A stretch of DNA of 39,288 nucleotides, taken from assembly GCA_011389735.1 (NCBI GenBank), contig JAABTS010000038.1, positions 1 through 39,288 of the forward strand, in the 5' to 3' direction. This DNA comes from Desulfobacteraceae bacterium (GTDB taxonomy: Bacteria; Desulfobacterota; Desulfobacteria; Desulfobacterales; JAABTS01). Both the position numbers and the translations under genes were made by a program. The stretch's first letter is position 1. Each line of letters starts with the position of its first letter. The notes below the pieces were generated by a model, which was not told where the DNA came from, did no database searches, and was given only the letters and a program-made list of their open reading frames with translations. Positions 8,301 through 16,338 of this stretch are shown here, piece by piece.

Positions 8301-9328
8301 CGGAGCATTTGAAAATGCGTGTCGCCGTCACCGGGCCCGGCGGTGAAGTCGTCCGAGCGGGACGTGACCGGTCGGTGTTGTCCGGCAAAGCGATGGAATC
8401 GAGATTGCCGGAGGGCTTTGACCATATCCGGGGCCGGTATGAACGAGAAAACATTACGGATTGGGATTTCGGCGATATTCCGGAATCCACCGTTGTGGAA
8501 ACCAGATCCGGCGCCTCCGCCGTCTGTTATCTTCGCTTGAATCAAAACGCCTCCGGCGTTGGCCTGAAACTGTTCGCGGATCATCGAAAAGCGGCCGCCG
8601 CGCATAAAAAAGGGGTTGCGGCGCTGTTTTCCACGGTGCTTTCAAAAGACTTGAGATTCCTGAAAAAAGCCATTTCCATCAAGGGAAACGCCGCGAACCG
8701 GTCCGGTCAATTCAGCGGAAAATCCAAAATTGAAGCGCATATTTTTGACGGCGTGGTCAAGACTCTGTTTGAAAAGGATATCAGAACCCGGAAAGCGTTT
8801 TATGACCATGCGCAAACAGCGTCCGGGAAACTGCTCGAAATCGGAAAAGCCACGACCGAAAAAGCCGAACTGGTTCTTGACGCATGGTCGGAAACACGGA
8901 CGATTCTGGAACGATCAAGGTTCGAGTACCGAAAAACAAAGCCCATCGTGGATTTTTTAAACGAACTGGAAAAATCTCTGAGCGAACTCGTCCCCGAACA
9001 ATTCGCCGGACTCTATGATTTGGAACGAATGGAACATATCGCACGTTACATCCGGGCGATTGGAATCCGGGCGGAACGGGGCGTACTCAATTTTGACAAG
9101 GAAACCGCAAAGGCCGAGGATCTGAAGCATCAGACCGGCCGGCTTGACCGGTTGATCGAAACCCTAGACGATGACTCATCGGAAGAAAAACAAGCCGCCG
9201 TGGAGGAATTCCGCTGGATGGTCGAAGAGTACAAGGTGTCGCTGTTCGCTCAAGAACTCAAAACATCCGTTCCTGTGTCTCCGAAACGGATGACCCAAAA
9301 ATACAAGGAAATCGAACGGATGATTTAA
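5321..9328 (+). CDS. hrpA: ATP-dependent RNA helicase HrpA (DEAH family, DUF3418 tail)
   Basis: A 1335-residue DEAH-box RNA helicase of normal HrpA length. Motifs in order: Walker A GETGSGKT (102-109), DEAH (199-202), SAT (231-233), then ATNIAETSITIPG and QRKGRCGRVRDG (motif VI), followed by the HA2/winged-helix region, an OB-fold segment and the long C-terminal DUF3418 region (roughly from 700), which separates HrpA from shorter DEAH helicases. It acts on RNA in the cytoplasm; E. coli HrpA has been linked to mRNA processing and rescue of stalled ribosomes. No good ribosome site is seen before the ATG at 5321, and the heptamer array occupies the normal promoter position. No frameshift or missing motif was found. 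Confidence 0.96.
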   Translation: MPNPIKFEKLRRLIPKAMRSDRHALNQEYNRIQRILQSDTASKTHEDRIHRLRARILDSVYLRKRRMQTVPEIRYNEQLPIFEKKDNIIDAISRNRVVVISGETGSGKTTQIPKFCLAAGRGIDGMIGCTQPRRIAAMTVAGRIAEELGQELGRSIGYKIRFTDKTSQESHIKIMTDGVLLAEAQGDRFLNDYDTIIVDEAHERSLNIDFVLGIIKNLLFKRKDLKLIITSATIDKEKFSRAFFDAPVIEVSGRMYPVEVRYFVDEHDNSGDGEEETHVEMAVRAVWKLHRDTRVSGGILVFMPTEQDIRETCEILNGRLDDDKTNKNATVFPLYARMPASEQGRIFGTCRGRMIIVATNIAETSITIPGIQYVVDTGLARISQYSPRTRTTSLPVAPVSMSSADQRKGRCGRVRDGICVRLFSESDYLGRPRFTLPEILRSNLAEVILRMIALKLGDVERFPFIDSPNPKQIRDGFDMLVELGAITMGRERPGKTRLPKLTQKGLLMSKMPLDPRLSRMLIEAEAADCLAEMTIIAAALSIQDPRERPAEKAEAADSAHADFKHPESDFLTLLRIWNRYHQLRRSEKSHSKIKKFCKARFLSYRRMREWCDIHNQIKGVLLENNIRLPSDPLVDIPEKRIGDYRYTAVHRCITCGFLSNIAVKKDKNLYTAAKNREAMIFPGSGLFNTAGTWVVAAEMVETSRLFARTVATIDSEWIETLGGEQLRFTYSDPHWERKRGEVMAKEQVSLYGLIIVQGRPARYGPVDPDHANDIFIRSVLIQGDLARPFRFMRRNLNMIDEIKQMEDKIRRRDVLIGDEEMYSFYKERLPGVYDIRTLKKILKEKGEDFLVMNREELLRYEPGRDRLALYPDQVSLGNVALPCDYRFNPGMPDDGVTVWVSSDKVSLLKPESLDWIAPGLLNEKITALIKGLPKTYRKQLVPVNETVSIILKKMTTPKAADLNEGSLISKLSRFINDHFGVDIPASAWPLKSLPEHLKMRVAVTGPGGEVVRAGRDRSVLSGKAMESRLPEGFDHIRGRYERENITDWDFGDIPESTVVETRSGASAVCYLRLNQNASGVGLKLFADHRKAAAAHKKGVAALFSTVLSKDLRFLKKAISIKGNAANRSGQFSGKSKIEAHIFDGVVKTLFEKDIRTRKAFYDHAQTASGKLLEIGKATTEKAELVLDAWSETRTILERSRFEYRKTKPIVDFLNELEKSLSELVPEQFAGLYDLERMEHIARYIRAIGIRAERGVLNFDKETAKAEDLKHQTGRLDRLIETLDDDSSEEKQAAVEEFRWMVEEYKVSLFAQELKTSVPVSPKRMTQKYKEIERMI

Positions 9329-9400
9329 ATCCGATTCTTCGCAGGTTTTCAGCGATTCAACTTCGCAATTGGGCAGGGTTCGACCCGCTTGACAATCAGG

Positions 9401-9569
9401 GGGCTTGGTTCTAATTTCGGCCATAATTTTTCGGGTTGGAGCGCCAAAGCCGGAGACCGCGCTTCGTAAGTCGCAGGTTACAAACCCGCTCAGAGCAAGA
9501 GACCCGTTCAGAGGGGGTTTGCAACCCCCGGCTTACCCTGGCGCTCCGGCCGATCTTAGAACCAAGCCC
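9401..9569. mobile_element. MITE-like element, copy 1, with target-site duplication
   Basis: The ends 9401-9422 and 9548-9569 are inverted repeats of 22 bases with two mismatches; the outer 14 bases (GGGCTTGGTTCTAA) are identical. AATCAGG flanks both sides (9394-9400 and 9570-9576), or CAATCAGG if the boundary shifts by one base, as expected of a target duplication. The inside continues as an imperfect palindrome: GGAGCGCCA and GTAAG blocks occur in both arms, and GGTTACAAACC pairs with a GGTTTGCAACC-like block. It encodes no transposase. The right duplication contains the MFS stop codon (9572-9574), so the insertion site touches the gene's end without changing the protein. Confidence 0.85.
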
Positions 9570-9571
9570 AA

Positions 9572-10741
9572 TCAGGCGTCGCCGGTCCTGATTTTTTGCA
9601 CCGCGACCAGGGAAACGACGCTCATTCCGGCGCCGCACAGAAAAGGAATACGGTAATCGACCATCCAGAGCAGGCCGCCCATCACCGGCAAGGCGACCGC
9701 CGCGATATGGTTGATCGTGAATCCGACCGCCATACTCGGCGCAATATCTCCAGGGTCGGCGATTTTTTGAAAAAAGGTCCGGATCGCAATGGCGAAATTG
9801 AAAAAAACATGATCCAGGATATACAGGACGGCGATAAACGCCTTTGACGATGTTGTCGCGTATGCGATAAATATCAAAATAAGCGCCGTATATTCCAGGG
9901 TCAGCACCTTTCTTTCGCCGAACCGGATGATGGCCCTGCCGATCATCGGGCTTAAAAAGAAATTGATAATATTGTTCACCACAAACAAGACAGTGATTTC
10001 CCTGATGGAAAACCCGAAATTCTTGACCATCAAAAACACCGCGAACGCCATGAAAATCTGGCGCCTGGCGCCCGCCATGAAAGTCAGAAAATAAAACAAC
10101 CGGTATTTTTTCCGGAACACCATATTTTTCCGTTGCGGAACCAAATGCCTGTCCGTGGGGTCGCTCATGAAACACATCAGCGCAACGCCTATCACGGCCG
10201 CGCCGATAAGCAGATACAATTGTTTGAAGTTGAAGAGCGGTTCAATGAGAAAAATGACCACGCCGATACCGATGTTCGACGCGGCGGCCAGGCTGCGCAA
10301 TTTGCCGAAAACCCAGGGAGCTGTATTCCGGTCGAAATATTGAAGCGTCAGGGACTGGTTGGTGGTCTCAAAATAATGAAAGCCGAAACTCATGAGCAGC
10401 GTCGTGACGATCAGCCCGTAAAAGGTGGGGAAATATCCGGTGGCGGCGATTCCCGCCCCGCAAATGAGTACGGACAGCGAAGATAATTTATGTTCCTTGA
10501 TAATCAGAAGGAAATAAACAGCGAGCAACGCAAGAAATCCGGGAATTTCCCGGATGGATTGAAGCGCGCCGATATGTTTCCCTTCGAGGCCGACGCCGTA
10601 GACCGCGAAATTGTCGAAAAGAGTTCTCCACGCCTGCAATCCCACGGTCGCCGCAATAGTCAGCGCCATGAGATAATAGAACATCTGTTTGTGCTTCATA
10701 CGGGAGGGATCGTATGAACGTGCGATTACGCCTGTTTTCAT
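9572..10741 (-). CDS. MFS transporter
   Basis: A 389-residue integral membrane protein with about twelve hydrophobic segments and a hydrophilic, basic central loop (around SDPTDRHLVPQRKNMVFRKK), as in the major facilitator superfamily. I start it at the ATG at 10741, preceded by AAGGAG at a good distance, rather than a TTG 33 bases earlier that overlaps the upstream gene. The substrate cannot be told; the FHYFETTNQSLTLQYFD stretch is distinctive but unassigned. It is the last gene of a lepB - hypothetical - MFS group on the minus strand, ten bases behind its neighbour. A MITE copy is inserted at its stop codon and may alter transcript termination. Confidence 0.88.
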   Translation of the reverse strand: MKTGVIARSYDPSRMKHKQMFYYLMALTIAATVGLQAWRTLFDNFAVYGVGLEGKHIGALQSIREIPGFLALLAVYFLLIIKEHKLSSLSVLICGAGIAATGYFPTFYGLIVTTLLMSFGFHYFETTNQSLTLQYFDRNTAPWVFGKLRSLAAASNIGIGVVIFLIEPLFNFKQLYLLIGAAVIGVALMCFMSDPTDRHLVPQRKNMVFRKKYRLFYFLTFMAGARRQIFMAFAVFLMVKNFGFSIREITVLFVVNNIINFFLSPMIGRAIIRFGERKVLTLEYTALILIFIAYATTSSKAFIAVLYILDHVFFNFAIAIRTFFQKIADPGDIAPSMAVGFTINHIAAVALPVMGGLLWMVDYRIPFLCGAGMSVVSLVAVQKIRTGDA

Positions 10742-10751
10742 GAGCGGCTCC

Positions 10752-11243
10752 TTATCTTTCAAGTATTTGAACAAGAACGATTTCCTTGAAAAGCCACTCG
10801 CCTTCCTTTTTAATCATGCGGCAGTCGATTTCATGGGTGTCGAGTATCCGCTCTCCGTTCATCCGGGTGACGATGAAATCGGCTGTGGCGGTAGCGCGGG
10901 CGGTTCCGTCGCCTGCGACATCGACCGACAGATCGTAAAAATTTAGCTCTGTTTCCAGATTTTGGGACATCATCGAGAAAGTTCGACTGGATATATCCTG
11001 ACGGGTGTATGTCCGGTCAAAGCCGTAGGTTTCGGATGCAAACCGGCATTCATCGTCGAACAGAGCCCGGATCTGATTCACTCTGGCCGCTGTTTCGATT
11101 TTTGAATCGTTTCTTTCCCTGGACGCCCATTTGGATATGTTTTTGAATTCACGCCTGATTTTAGCTTCATCCGATGCAAAATAAAAATATGCAAAAAGGA
11201 CTCCGGCGACGACGATAACCGCAATGACCGATTTTTTCACCAT
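10752..11243 (-). CDS. Membrane-anchored small protein of unknown function
   Basis: A 163-residue protein with one N-terminal hydrophobic segment (about residues 5-23, VIAVIVVAGVLFAYFYF) and a soluble domain that should be outside the cytoplasm. I chose the ATG at 11243 because it overlaps the end of lepB as ATGGTGA and has GGAG seven bases upstream; an earlier in-frame ATG at 11375 would lie deep inside lepB and hide the signal anchor. The C-terminal part (ATADFIVTRMNGE..DCRMIKKEGEWLFKEIVLV) has the alternating strand pattern of NTF2-like/SnoaL or lumazine-binding folds, a fold guess only. Coupling to lepB suggests linked expression. No catalytic motif is recognised. Confidence 0.75.
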   Translation of the reverse strand: MVKKSVIAVIVVAGVLFAYFYFASDEAKIRREFKNISKWASRERNDSKIETAARVNQIRALFDDECRFASETYGFDRTYTRQDISSRTFSMMSQNLETELNFYDLSVDVAGDGTARATATADFIVTRMNGERILDTHEIDCRMIKKEGEWLFKEIVLVQILER

Positions 11244-11725
11244 AATGGGGCTCCGATAATTCTTCGTTGATGTGTTTGGCCGAAATCGTGGGTGTACATT
11301 GGAACCATCCGGTTGTCTCCCACAAGATACAAATGATCTTTTTCGACCGTCCTCGGCGGGAGATTCCATTTGCATGGAAGTTTGACATAGGGCTCGTCTA
11401 CGGGCTTTCCATTGACATGCAAAACACCGTCCTTGAACGAAACGGTTTCGCCTTCCAACCCTACGACTCGTTTCAAGAGCATCACCCGCCGTCCCGCGAA
11501 CTCGACCGTGACCACGTCATGACGGGAAGGTTCCGAAAACAGGTATCGCAATCGAAGGCAAAAATTGAATCCGCCGTCCCGGTATGTCGGTTCCATGCTG
11601 TTACCCCTGATTTTGAGGGGAATAACGATGTAACTGAACACAATGTAAGCCGCCAGGGCGATAACAACAATTCGAAGGACGGGTTTGAAAAGCCGAAACC
11701 CTTTGATCTTTTCCGTAATGGCCAT
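11237..11725 (-). CDS. lepB: Signal peptidase I
   Basis: A 162-residue S26 leader peptidase with one N-terminal membrane segment (about 17-38). It cleaves signal peptides on the outer face of the cytoplasmic membrane with a Ser/Lys dyad. Family boxes are present: GNSMEPT with nucleophile Ser43, RRVMLLKRVVGLEGE with general base Lys85, and GDNR (136-139). It is compact, with no extra periplasmic insert. The ATG at 11725 has a GAGAG ribosome site; the GTG 36 bases upstream looks weaker. The stop overlaps the next start (ATGGTGA). A second lepB elsewhere in the genome is possible. Confidence 0.92.
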   Translation of the reverse strand: MAITEKIKGFRLFKPVLRIVVIALAAYIVFSYIVIPLKIRGNSMEPTYRDGGFNFCLRLRYLFSEPSRHDVVTVEFAGRRVMLLKRVVGLEGETVSFKDGVLHVNGKPVDEPYVKLPCKWNLPPRTVEKDHLYLVGDNRMVPMYTHDFGQTHQRRIIGAPLW

Positions 11726-11984
11726 GTTTCTCTCTTTTTCCGTTTTTACATTCGGCGCCACTTATTCCTTTCCCCAAAACCATACTCTTCTTAATCAAAC
11801 CATGCAATGATATCAAGGCGTTTTTTTAGGCAGGGACAAAAACATTTTGCGGATTGATCCAAAAAAACATGCGGTAATCTCGAATATTCACATGCGCCGG
11901 CTCTTGTTAAAAGCGCCATATATGTGGTAAGCATGAGGTATGTGTGGCGGAAAAACGAATTCACCATCAACAGGTTTTCAAAAA

Positions 11985-12014
11985 TTGATTTTCATAAGGC
12001 GGCGGGCCGATAAC
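11985..12014 (+). promoter_or_regulatory. Promoter-like element B (TTGATT-18-GATAAC)
   Basis: TTGATT (11985-11990), an 18-base spacer containing CATAAGGCGGCGGG, and GATAAC (12009-12014) lie 82 bases before the HD-GYP gene. Over about 30 bases it closely matches element A at 3760-3788. A TATATAAC string at 12041-12048 could serve as another -10. The 370-bp gap between lepB and this gene (11726-12095) otherwise shows nothing certain. Confidence 0.4.
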
Positions 12015-12095
12015 GCAGGGAAATGGGATTTTCGGAAGACTATATAACGATTTTTAAACGGCGTCACGAACGTCATGAACAGGTTGGACTGATTT

Positions 12096-13190
12096 ATGAA
12101 CATGATCAATGAAATTAAAAACATATCGATTTTTTCAGGTCTGGATCGGACGGGGATCAAAAAGCTGTCAAAGATTGCAATTCACCGGCGTTTTCCAAAA
12201 AACAGCGTGATCATCGAAGAAGGCGATACGTCCACTTCCCTGTTTATCCTGATATTGGGCCGGGCAAAAGCTTTCAGCCGGTTTGAGGAAAAGGAAGTCG
12301 TACATGAATTTTTCGTATCCGGGGACTTTTTCGGAGAGATGAGTTTTATTGATCAGAAACCCCGTTCCGCCACGGTGGTTGCGGATCAGGACTGCGATGT
12401 GCTTGTTATTCAAAGAAATGATTTTTTTGAAGTGTTCTTGTCAAGCCCTGAATTCACATTAAATGTAATGCGGGGGCTGCTGCAACGTATTCGAACATCC
12501 AACCGCCAGAAGAACGACCTGTTCTTTTTGTTTTCCCAGCAGGATCTTTACGACGCCCATCTTGACACCATTAAACGACTGGTGCTCGCAGCCAAGTACA
12601 AAGACGACAACACCGCCGATCACATTATCCGCGTGGGCCGTTACAGCGCCTTGCTGGCCGAAAAATACGGCTTTAATGCAAACGAGGTGCAAACCATTCG
12701 ATATGCGTCTCAAATGCACGATATCGGAAAACTGGGCATCCCGGAACACATCTTGTTAAAACCCGGAAAACTGACTTTTGAAGAATTCGCGGTCATGAAA
12801 ACCCACACGCAAATCGGCGCCAAAATTTTATCGAACCCCAGATCCGAAATCTTGAAGTACGGCCATGAAATATCATTGAATCATCATGAACGTTTTGACG
12901 GCAAAGGTTATCCGGCGGGGCTTTCCCGTGAAAATACGCCCGTGTCCGCCCGAATAGCGGCGATCGCCGACACCTTCGACACGATTCTGTCAAGACGCCC
13001 TTATAAGCAACCGTGTTCCATCGAAATCGCCCTGGAGATCATCGAAGCCGAACGGGAAAAACAATTCGATCCGGGCCTGGTGGATCTTTTTTTCGAAAAC
13101 ATCGATGAAATTATCATTATCAGCAAAGACTTGAATTCCGACGAAGATGTTCTTCTCATCGAATTCGACCGTATTCTCAGATCCGGATAA
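12096..13190 (+). CDS. cNMP-binding / HD-GYP domain protein, putative c-di-GMP phosphodiesterase
   Basis: A 364-residue cytoplasmic protein with two domains. Residues about 10-130 form a Crp-type cyclic-nucleotide-binding beta-roll (SVIIEEGDTSTSLFILILGRAKAFS, FFGEMSFIDQKPRSATVVA). Residues about 160-340 form an HD-GYP domain: HD at 208-209, then HHERFDGKGYP at 263-273, the complete GYP motif of c-di-GMP phosphodiesterases. The protein likely degrades c-di-GMP under control of a small ligand bound to the N-terminal domain; which nucleotide, if any, is not known. The ribosome site is weak. The gene ends four bases before the large membrane protein, so the two form an operon and may act together. 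Confidence 0.92.
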   Translation: MNMINEIKNISIFSGLDRTGIKKLSKIAIHRRFPKNSVIIEEGDTSTSLFILILGRAKAFSRFEEKEVVHEFFVSGDFFGEMSFIDQKPRSATVVADQDCDVLVIQRNDFFEVFLSSPEFTLNVMRGLLQRIRTSNRQKNDLFFLFSQQDLYDAHLDTIKRLVLAAKYKDDNTADHIIRVGRYSALLAEKYGFNANEVQTIRYASQMHDIGKLGIPEHILLKPGKLTFEEFAVMKTHTQIGAKILSNPRSEILKYGHEISLNHHERFDGKGYPAGLSRENTPVSARIAAIADTFDTILSRRPYKQPCSIEIALEIIEAEREKQFDPGLVDLFFENIDEIIIISKDLNSDEDVLLIEFDRILRSG

Positions 13191-13194
13191 AAAA

Positions 13195-16100
13195 ATGATT
13201 GAAAAACTGCAATTTGACAAAGAAGATAAACGGCTCCTGTCCGTCGTCAATGAAGTGCCTTCGCAGGGAAAAGCTCTAGAATACCCCCGGAAAATTTTCT
13301 ATTCCCATTTTCATCCCCATGGAATCAAGGAAATGGCGGAATCGGAATGGATGCGGATGGCCACGGCCGTGGTTTATCTTCTGGATTCCCTGGAAGTGGG
13401 AAAAATGAACGACCGCCTGATTGCGTTGAGATGTTTGCATGAAGAACTATTGACCACCGCCGAGGGGTCAATGCCCCGTAATACGGCCCGGGTGCTTCTG
13501 GAAATCATGAAGGAACTGGTCCGGTCCAGAGGGGATTATGGAAAACAGCTCCGGCTCGCACACGACTTCAGGATCGCCGCATCCGGGAAACCAAGAATTG
13601 TCAGAGCTTTTTTGAATCGATACCATCTGCTTGAAATGCCCGAACAATGGAACCAGATCGCTTTTGACGACCATGTTCACGACGCCAACACCAAAGGGCG
13701 CAAATCGGCTACGCATCTGATCATGGACGCATGGATCAAGGGAGTTCGTTTCCTGAAAGTTGTGTATTACAATTATATCAGGCCCCGATCCGCCGCCGAA
13801 CTGCTTGAAGCCGCAAAAATCATGGGGATTCATGTCCGGATCGGGATCGAATTTTCATCTCCCTACAGAGATAAATACGTTCATTTAATCTGGGCGCCCC
13901 GAGGATTTCCGGATTCCGAATCGTTCCTCTGTTTCCTGGCGGAGGAACCGGTGGCGGCGTTAATGGAAGAAGGGCGGAAAGTTTCTGAATACCAGGAACA
14001 ATATGTGATCGAGGTGATTCATTCGTTCAATGAAAGACACCTGCCCGATATCAACCGGCAATATGGATTGAACCTGGCTCCGATAGACCCGGCCGAATTC
14101 CGGGCTTCGGTCAAGATCGGCCAGCTTTCCGTAACCCATCTGGGAAAATTTATCTTTCAAAAAATGCTCCCGGCGATGAAAAACCGGGTCTCGCAGCTCA
14201 CAACAAAATACAGGGAGGCCGAACCGGAAGAACAGTCCGCAATGGAAAATCTGGTTGAGGATATGAACCGGATCGATATAGAAGTTATTACGGACCGGTA
14301 TCTGTCTCCGGAACAAAATCCCGACGTTCGAAACCCCGAGAGCGTGTCCGATAAGGAAGATGTCCCAACGCTCTTAAATGTGTCTCCCAAAGCTTTGCTG
14401 GAACGGCTGGTCGATCTTTATCCCACGTTCAGAGTCACGCTAAATTTAAGCAATTTATACGTGGAAGATGTCCTGGAACTGCTTTATGATTGTGAAGGGA
14501 TTATCAACCGGCTTGAAATATATAACCTTAAAGATTACGCCAAGGGAAAAACTGATCATGTCGCCGATATAGCGGAATTGCAAAACGCAATCAACAAAGC
14601 CAACGTCATTGCGCTCAAAAGGATCATCCGGAACATTCTGGAACGGCTGAAACGGTCCGATTACCCCGACCGCGAGGATCGTATAAACAAGATCTCTGAA
14701 ATACTGCATGATATAATTACCCTGAAAAACCTGTATACCGTCAGGCCATTAAAATCGAGAATGGGAAGCGATTCCACCGGCCAATCGCCCCGAATCCACG
14801 GCATGGGGCTCGCCATCATGGAAACCCTTCCCCTGAGAGCGCAACGGGAGCTTAAACGAAATTCCGGAGGACGTCATCATATTGTTCCGATGAATGTAAG
14901 GGTCAATTTGCAGGTGACATACAAGACCGGGCGCATAAAAACCGGTTTCCTGGACGCCTCGATAAACTGGCCCCTCCGGTTTAAAATCATCAGGCGGCTG
15001 TTTCAAAAAGGAAAAGAAAACTGGTTTGTTCACGAAGAAAGAACGAATCTGTTTGAAAAGGGCAATATCGTTACGATCGGCGGCGTGGAAGACGAACACA
15101 GCAACGGATTTTCACTGGAAGAAGAGCAAAAGAAAAAGAAAACAACATCTCATAAATTTTCATGGTCGTATTTGAACAGCGGCTCCAAGAATATCATAAA
15201 AGTGCTGTCAGGTTTTATTCCGGCCTTTGCGACTTTTTTCTTTCTCTATGACTGGTGGTTTTTAGCCTGTTTCGGAGCCTTTATCTGGTTTTCTATCACC
15301 GGGTTGCGGAATATCGTGCAATCGGTTCTGGGCGGCGGCGGCGTAAAACGGTCTCCCCTGGTGCGATGGAACGACTATGTGAGCTGGGACCGCGTGTCCG
15401 ATTCCCTGATGTACACCGGATTTTCAGTTCCACTTTTGGATCTGTTCATGAAAAATATCGTCCTGAACCACGGTTTCAACATCAACACTTCCACCAATCC
15501 AATGGCGCTTTACGCCTTTATGGGGCTGGCCAACGGAATCTATATTTCCAGTCATAACATATTTCGAGGGCTGCCGCCCGCCGCAGCCGTCGGCAATTTT
15601 TTCCGAAGCATTCTGTCGATTCCCATCGCAATCGGTTTCAACTCCATTATCGGCGGAATCCTGATCTTTTTTCAGGTTCCGGGCGTCAACGACATACTTC
15701 AAAAATGGGCGGCAGTAATTTCAAAGCTGGCGTCGGACTGTGTCGCGGGCGTTATCGAAGGCGCCGCCGACAGACAGCACAATATCGAAATGCGGTTCCG
15801 GGATTACGAAAATAAAATGAATCAGCTTTTCAATGTGTATGCGGAACTGGAGATGCTGTTTCCGGAAGAACAGGTTCAAGAAATTTTCACCCCCTCGAAA
15901 AAATCCTTTTGGTGTAAAAATTCAGATGCTTACGATCTTATTACCATTGTCATGATCAACGCCCTGGATCAACTCTATTTCTGGATGTACCAACCCCGCG
16001 CACGGACATGCCTTGCATATTTCGTCCGAAACATGTCCCCGGAAGAACGGCAGGTGTTTATGAAATCCCAATTCATTCTTCAGAAGCATAAGGAAATAAG

Positions 16101-16212
16101 CCTTCTTTTCGTGGACGGTATTGTAGGGAACAATTTCATGAAGCCACTGGCCTTTTATCTGGACCGTTCCGATGAGTATTTGAAAGCGATACAAAAACGG
16201 TTTGAATCTTGA
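13195..16212 (+). CDS. Large membrane protein of unknown function, N-terminal HVH motif
   Basis: A 1005-residue protein that I cannot assign. Around residues 158-163 it has DDHVHD, then TKGRKS and, after a helix and strand pattern, GIHVRIGIEFS; this loosely resembles a PHP-type metallophosphoesterase core, but the remaining PHP motifs are not clear. The middle (about 350-650) is soluble and helical. The last third has hydrophobic segments near 666-708, 771-792 and 805-831, then a soluble C-terminus. I prefer the ATG at 13195, four bases after the upstream stop, over the ATG at 13147, which overlaps the HD-GYP gene by 44 bases. The tight coupling suggests a c-di-GMP-related or signalling partner. 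Confidence 0.8.
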   Translation: MIEKLQFDKEDKRLLSVVNEVPSQGKALEYPRKIFYSHFHPHGIKEMAESEWMRMATAVVYLLDSLEVGKMNDRLIALRCLHEELLTTAEGSMPRNTARVLLEIMKELVRSRGDYGKQLRLAHDFRIAASGKPRIVRAFLNRYHLLEMPEQWNQIAFDDHVHDANTKGRKSATHLIMDAWIKGVRFLKVVYYNYIRPRSAAELLEAAKIMGIHVRIGIEFSSPYRDKYVHLIWAPRGFPDSESFLCFLAEEPVAALMEEGRKVSEYQEQYVIEVIHSFNERHLPDINRQYGLNLAPIDPAEFRASVKIGQLSVTHLGKFIFQKMLPAMKNRVSQLTTKYREAEPEEQSAMENLVEDMNRIDIEVITDRYLSPEQNPDVRNPESVSDKEDVPTLLNVSPKALLERLVDLYPTFRVTLNLSNLYVEDVLELLYDCEGIINRLEIYNLKDYAKGKTDHVADIAELQNAINKANVIALKRIIRNILERLKRSDYPDREDRINKISEILHDIITLKNLYTVRPLKSRMGSDSTGQSPRIHGMGLAIMETLPLRAQRELKRNSGGRHHIVPMNVRVNLQVTYKTGRIKTGFLDASINWPLRFKIIRRLFQKGKENWFVHEERTNLFEKGNIVTIGGVEDEHSNGFSLEEEQKKKKTTSHKFSWSYLNSGSKNIIKVLSGFIPAFATFFFLYDWWFLACFGAFIWFSITGLRNIVQSVLGGGGVKRSPLVRWNDYVSWDRVSDSLMYTGFSVPLLDLFMKNIVLNHGFNINTSTNPMALYAFMGLANGIYISSHNIFRGLPPAAAVGNFFRSILSIPIAIGFNSIIGGILIFFQVPGVNDILQKWAAVISKLASDCVAGVIEGAADRQHNIEMRFRDYENKMNQLFNVYAELEMLFPEEQVQEIFTPSKKSFWCKNSDAYDLITIVMINALDQLYFWMYQPRARTCLAYFVRNMSPEERQVFMKSQFILQKHKEISLLFVDGIVGNNFMKPLAFYLDRSDEYLKAIQKRFES

Positions 16213-16255
16213 TCGGATCGCCCTATTTTAAGAGTCATGCGTTATCGTAAAGACA

Positions 16256-16328
16256 GGGATCGGTTCTATTTTCGGCTAATCGATATCGATCCCGATAAAT
16301 GAAAATGGCCGAAGTTAGAACCAAGCCC
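16256..16328. mobile_element. MITE-like element, copy 2, with 8-bp target duplication
   Basis: A 73-bp element whose right end (16307-16328) matches the 22-base end of copy 1 at 9401 with one mismatch, in inverted orientation. Its left end (16256-16276) is a weaker match (GGTTCTATTTTCGGC core). TAAAGACA is duplicated exactly on both sides (16248-16255 and 16329-16336), which strongly supports transposition. It lies in the 126-bp gap between the convergent large membrane protein and radical SAM genes, ten bases beyond the latter's stop, and codes for nothing. Confidence 0.85.
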
Positions 16329-16338
16329 TAAAGACACT

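Noticed and set aside
9361-9400. tRNA-like GGTTCGA string downstream of hrpA
   Set aside because: No acceptor or anticodon stem can be drawn around it; no tRNA or rRNA gene was found in the window.
9411-10175. 254-residue minus frame overlapping the MFS gene
   Set aside because: Out-of-frame shadow of the MFS gene that also crosses the MITE; composition is not protein-like.
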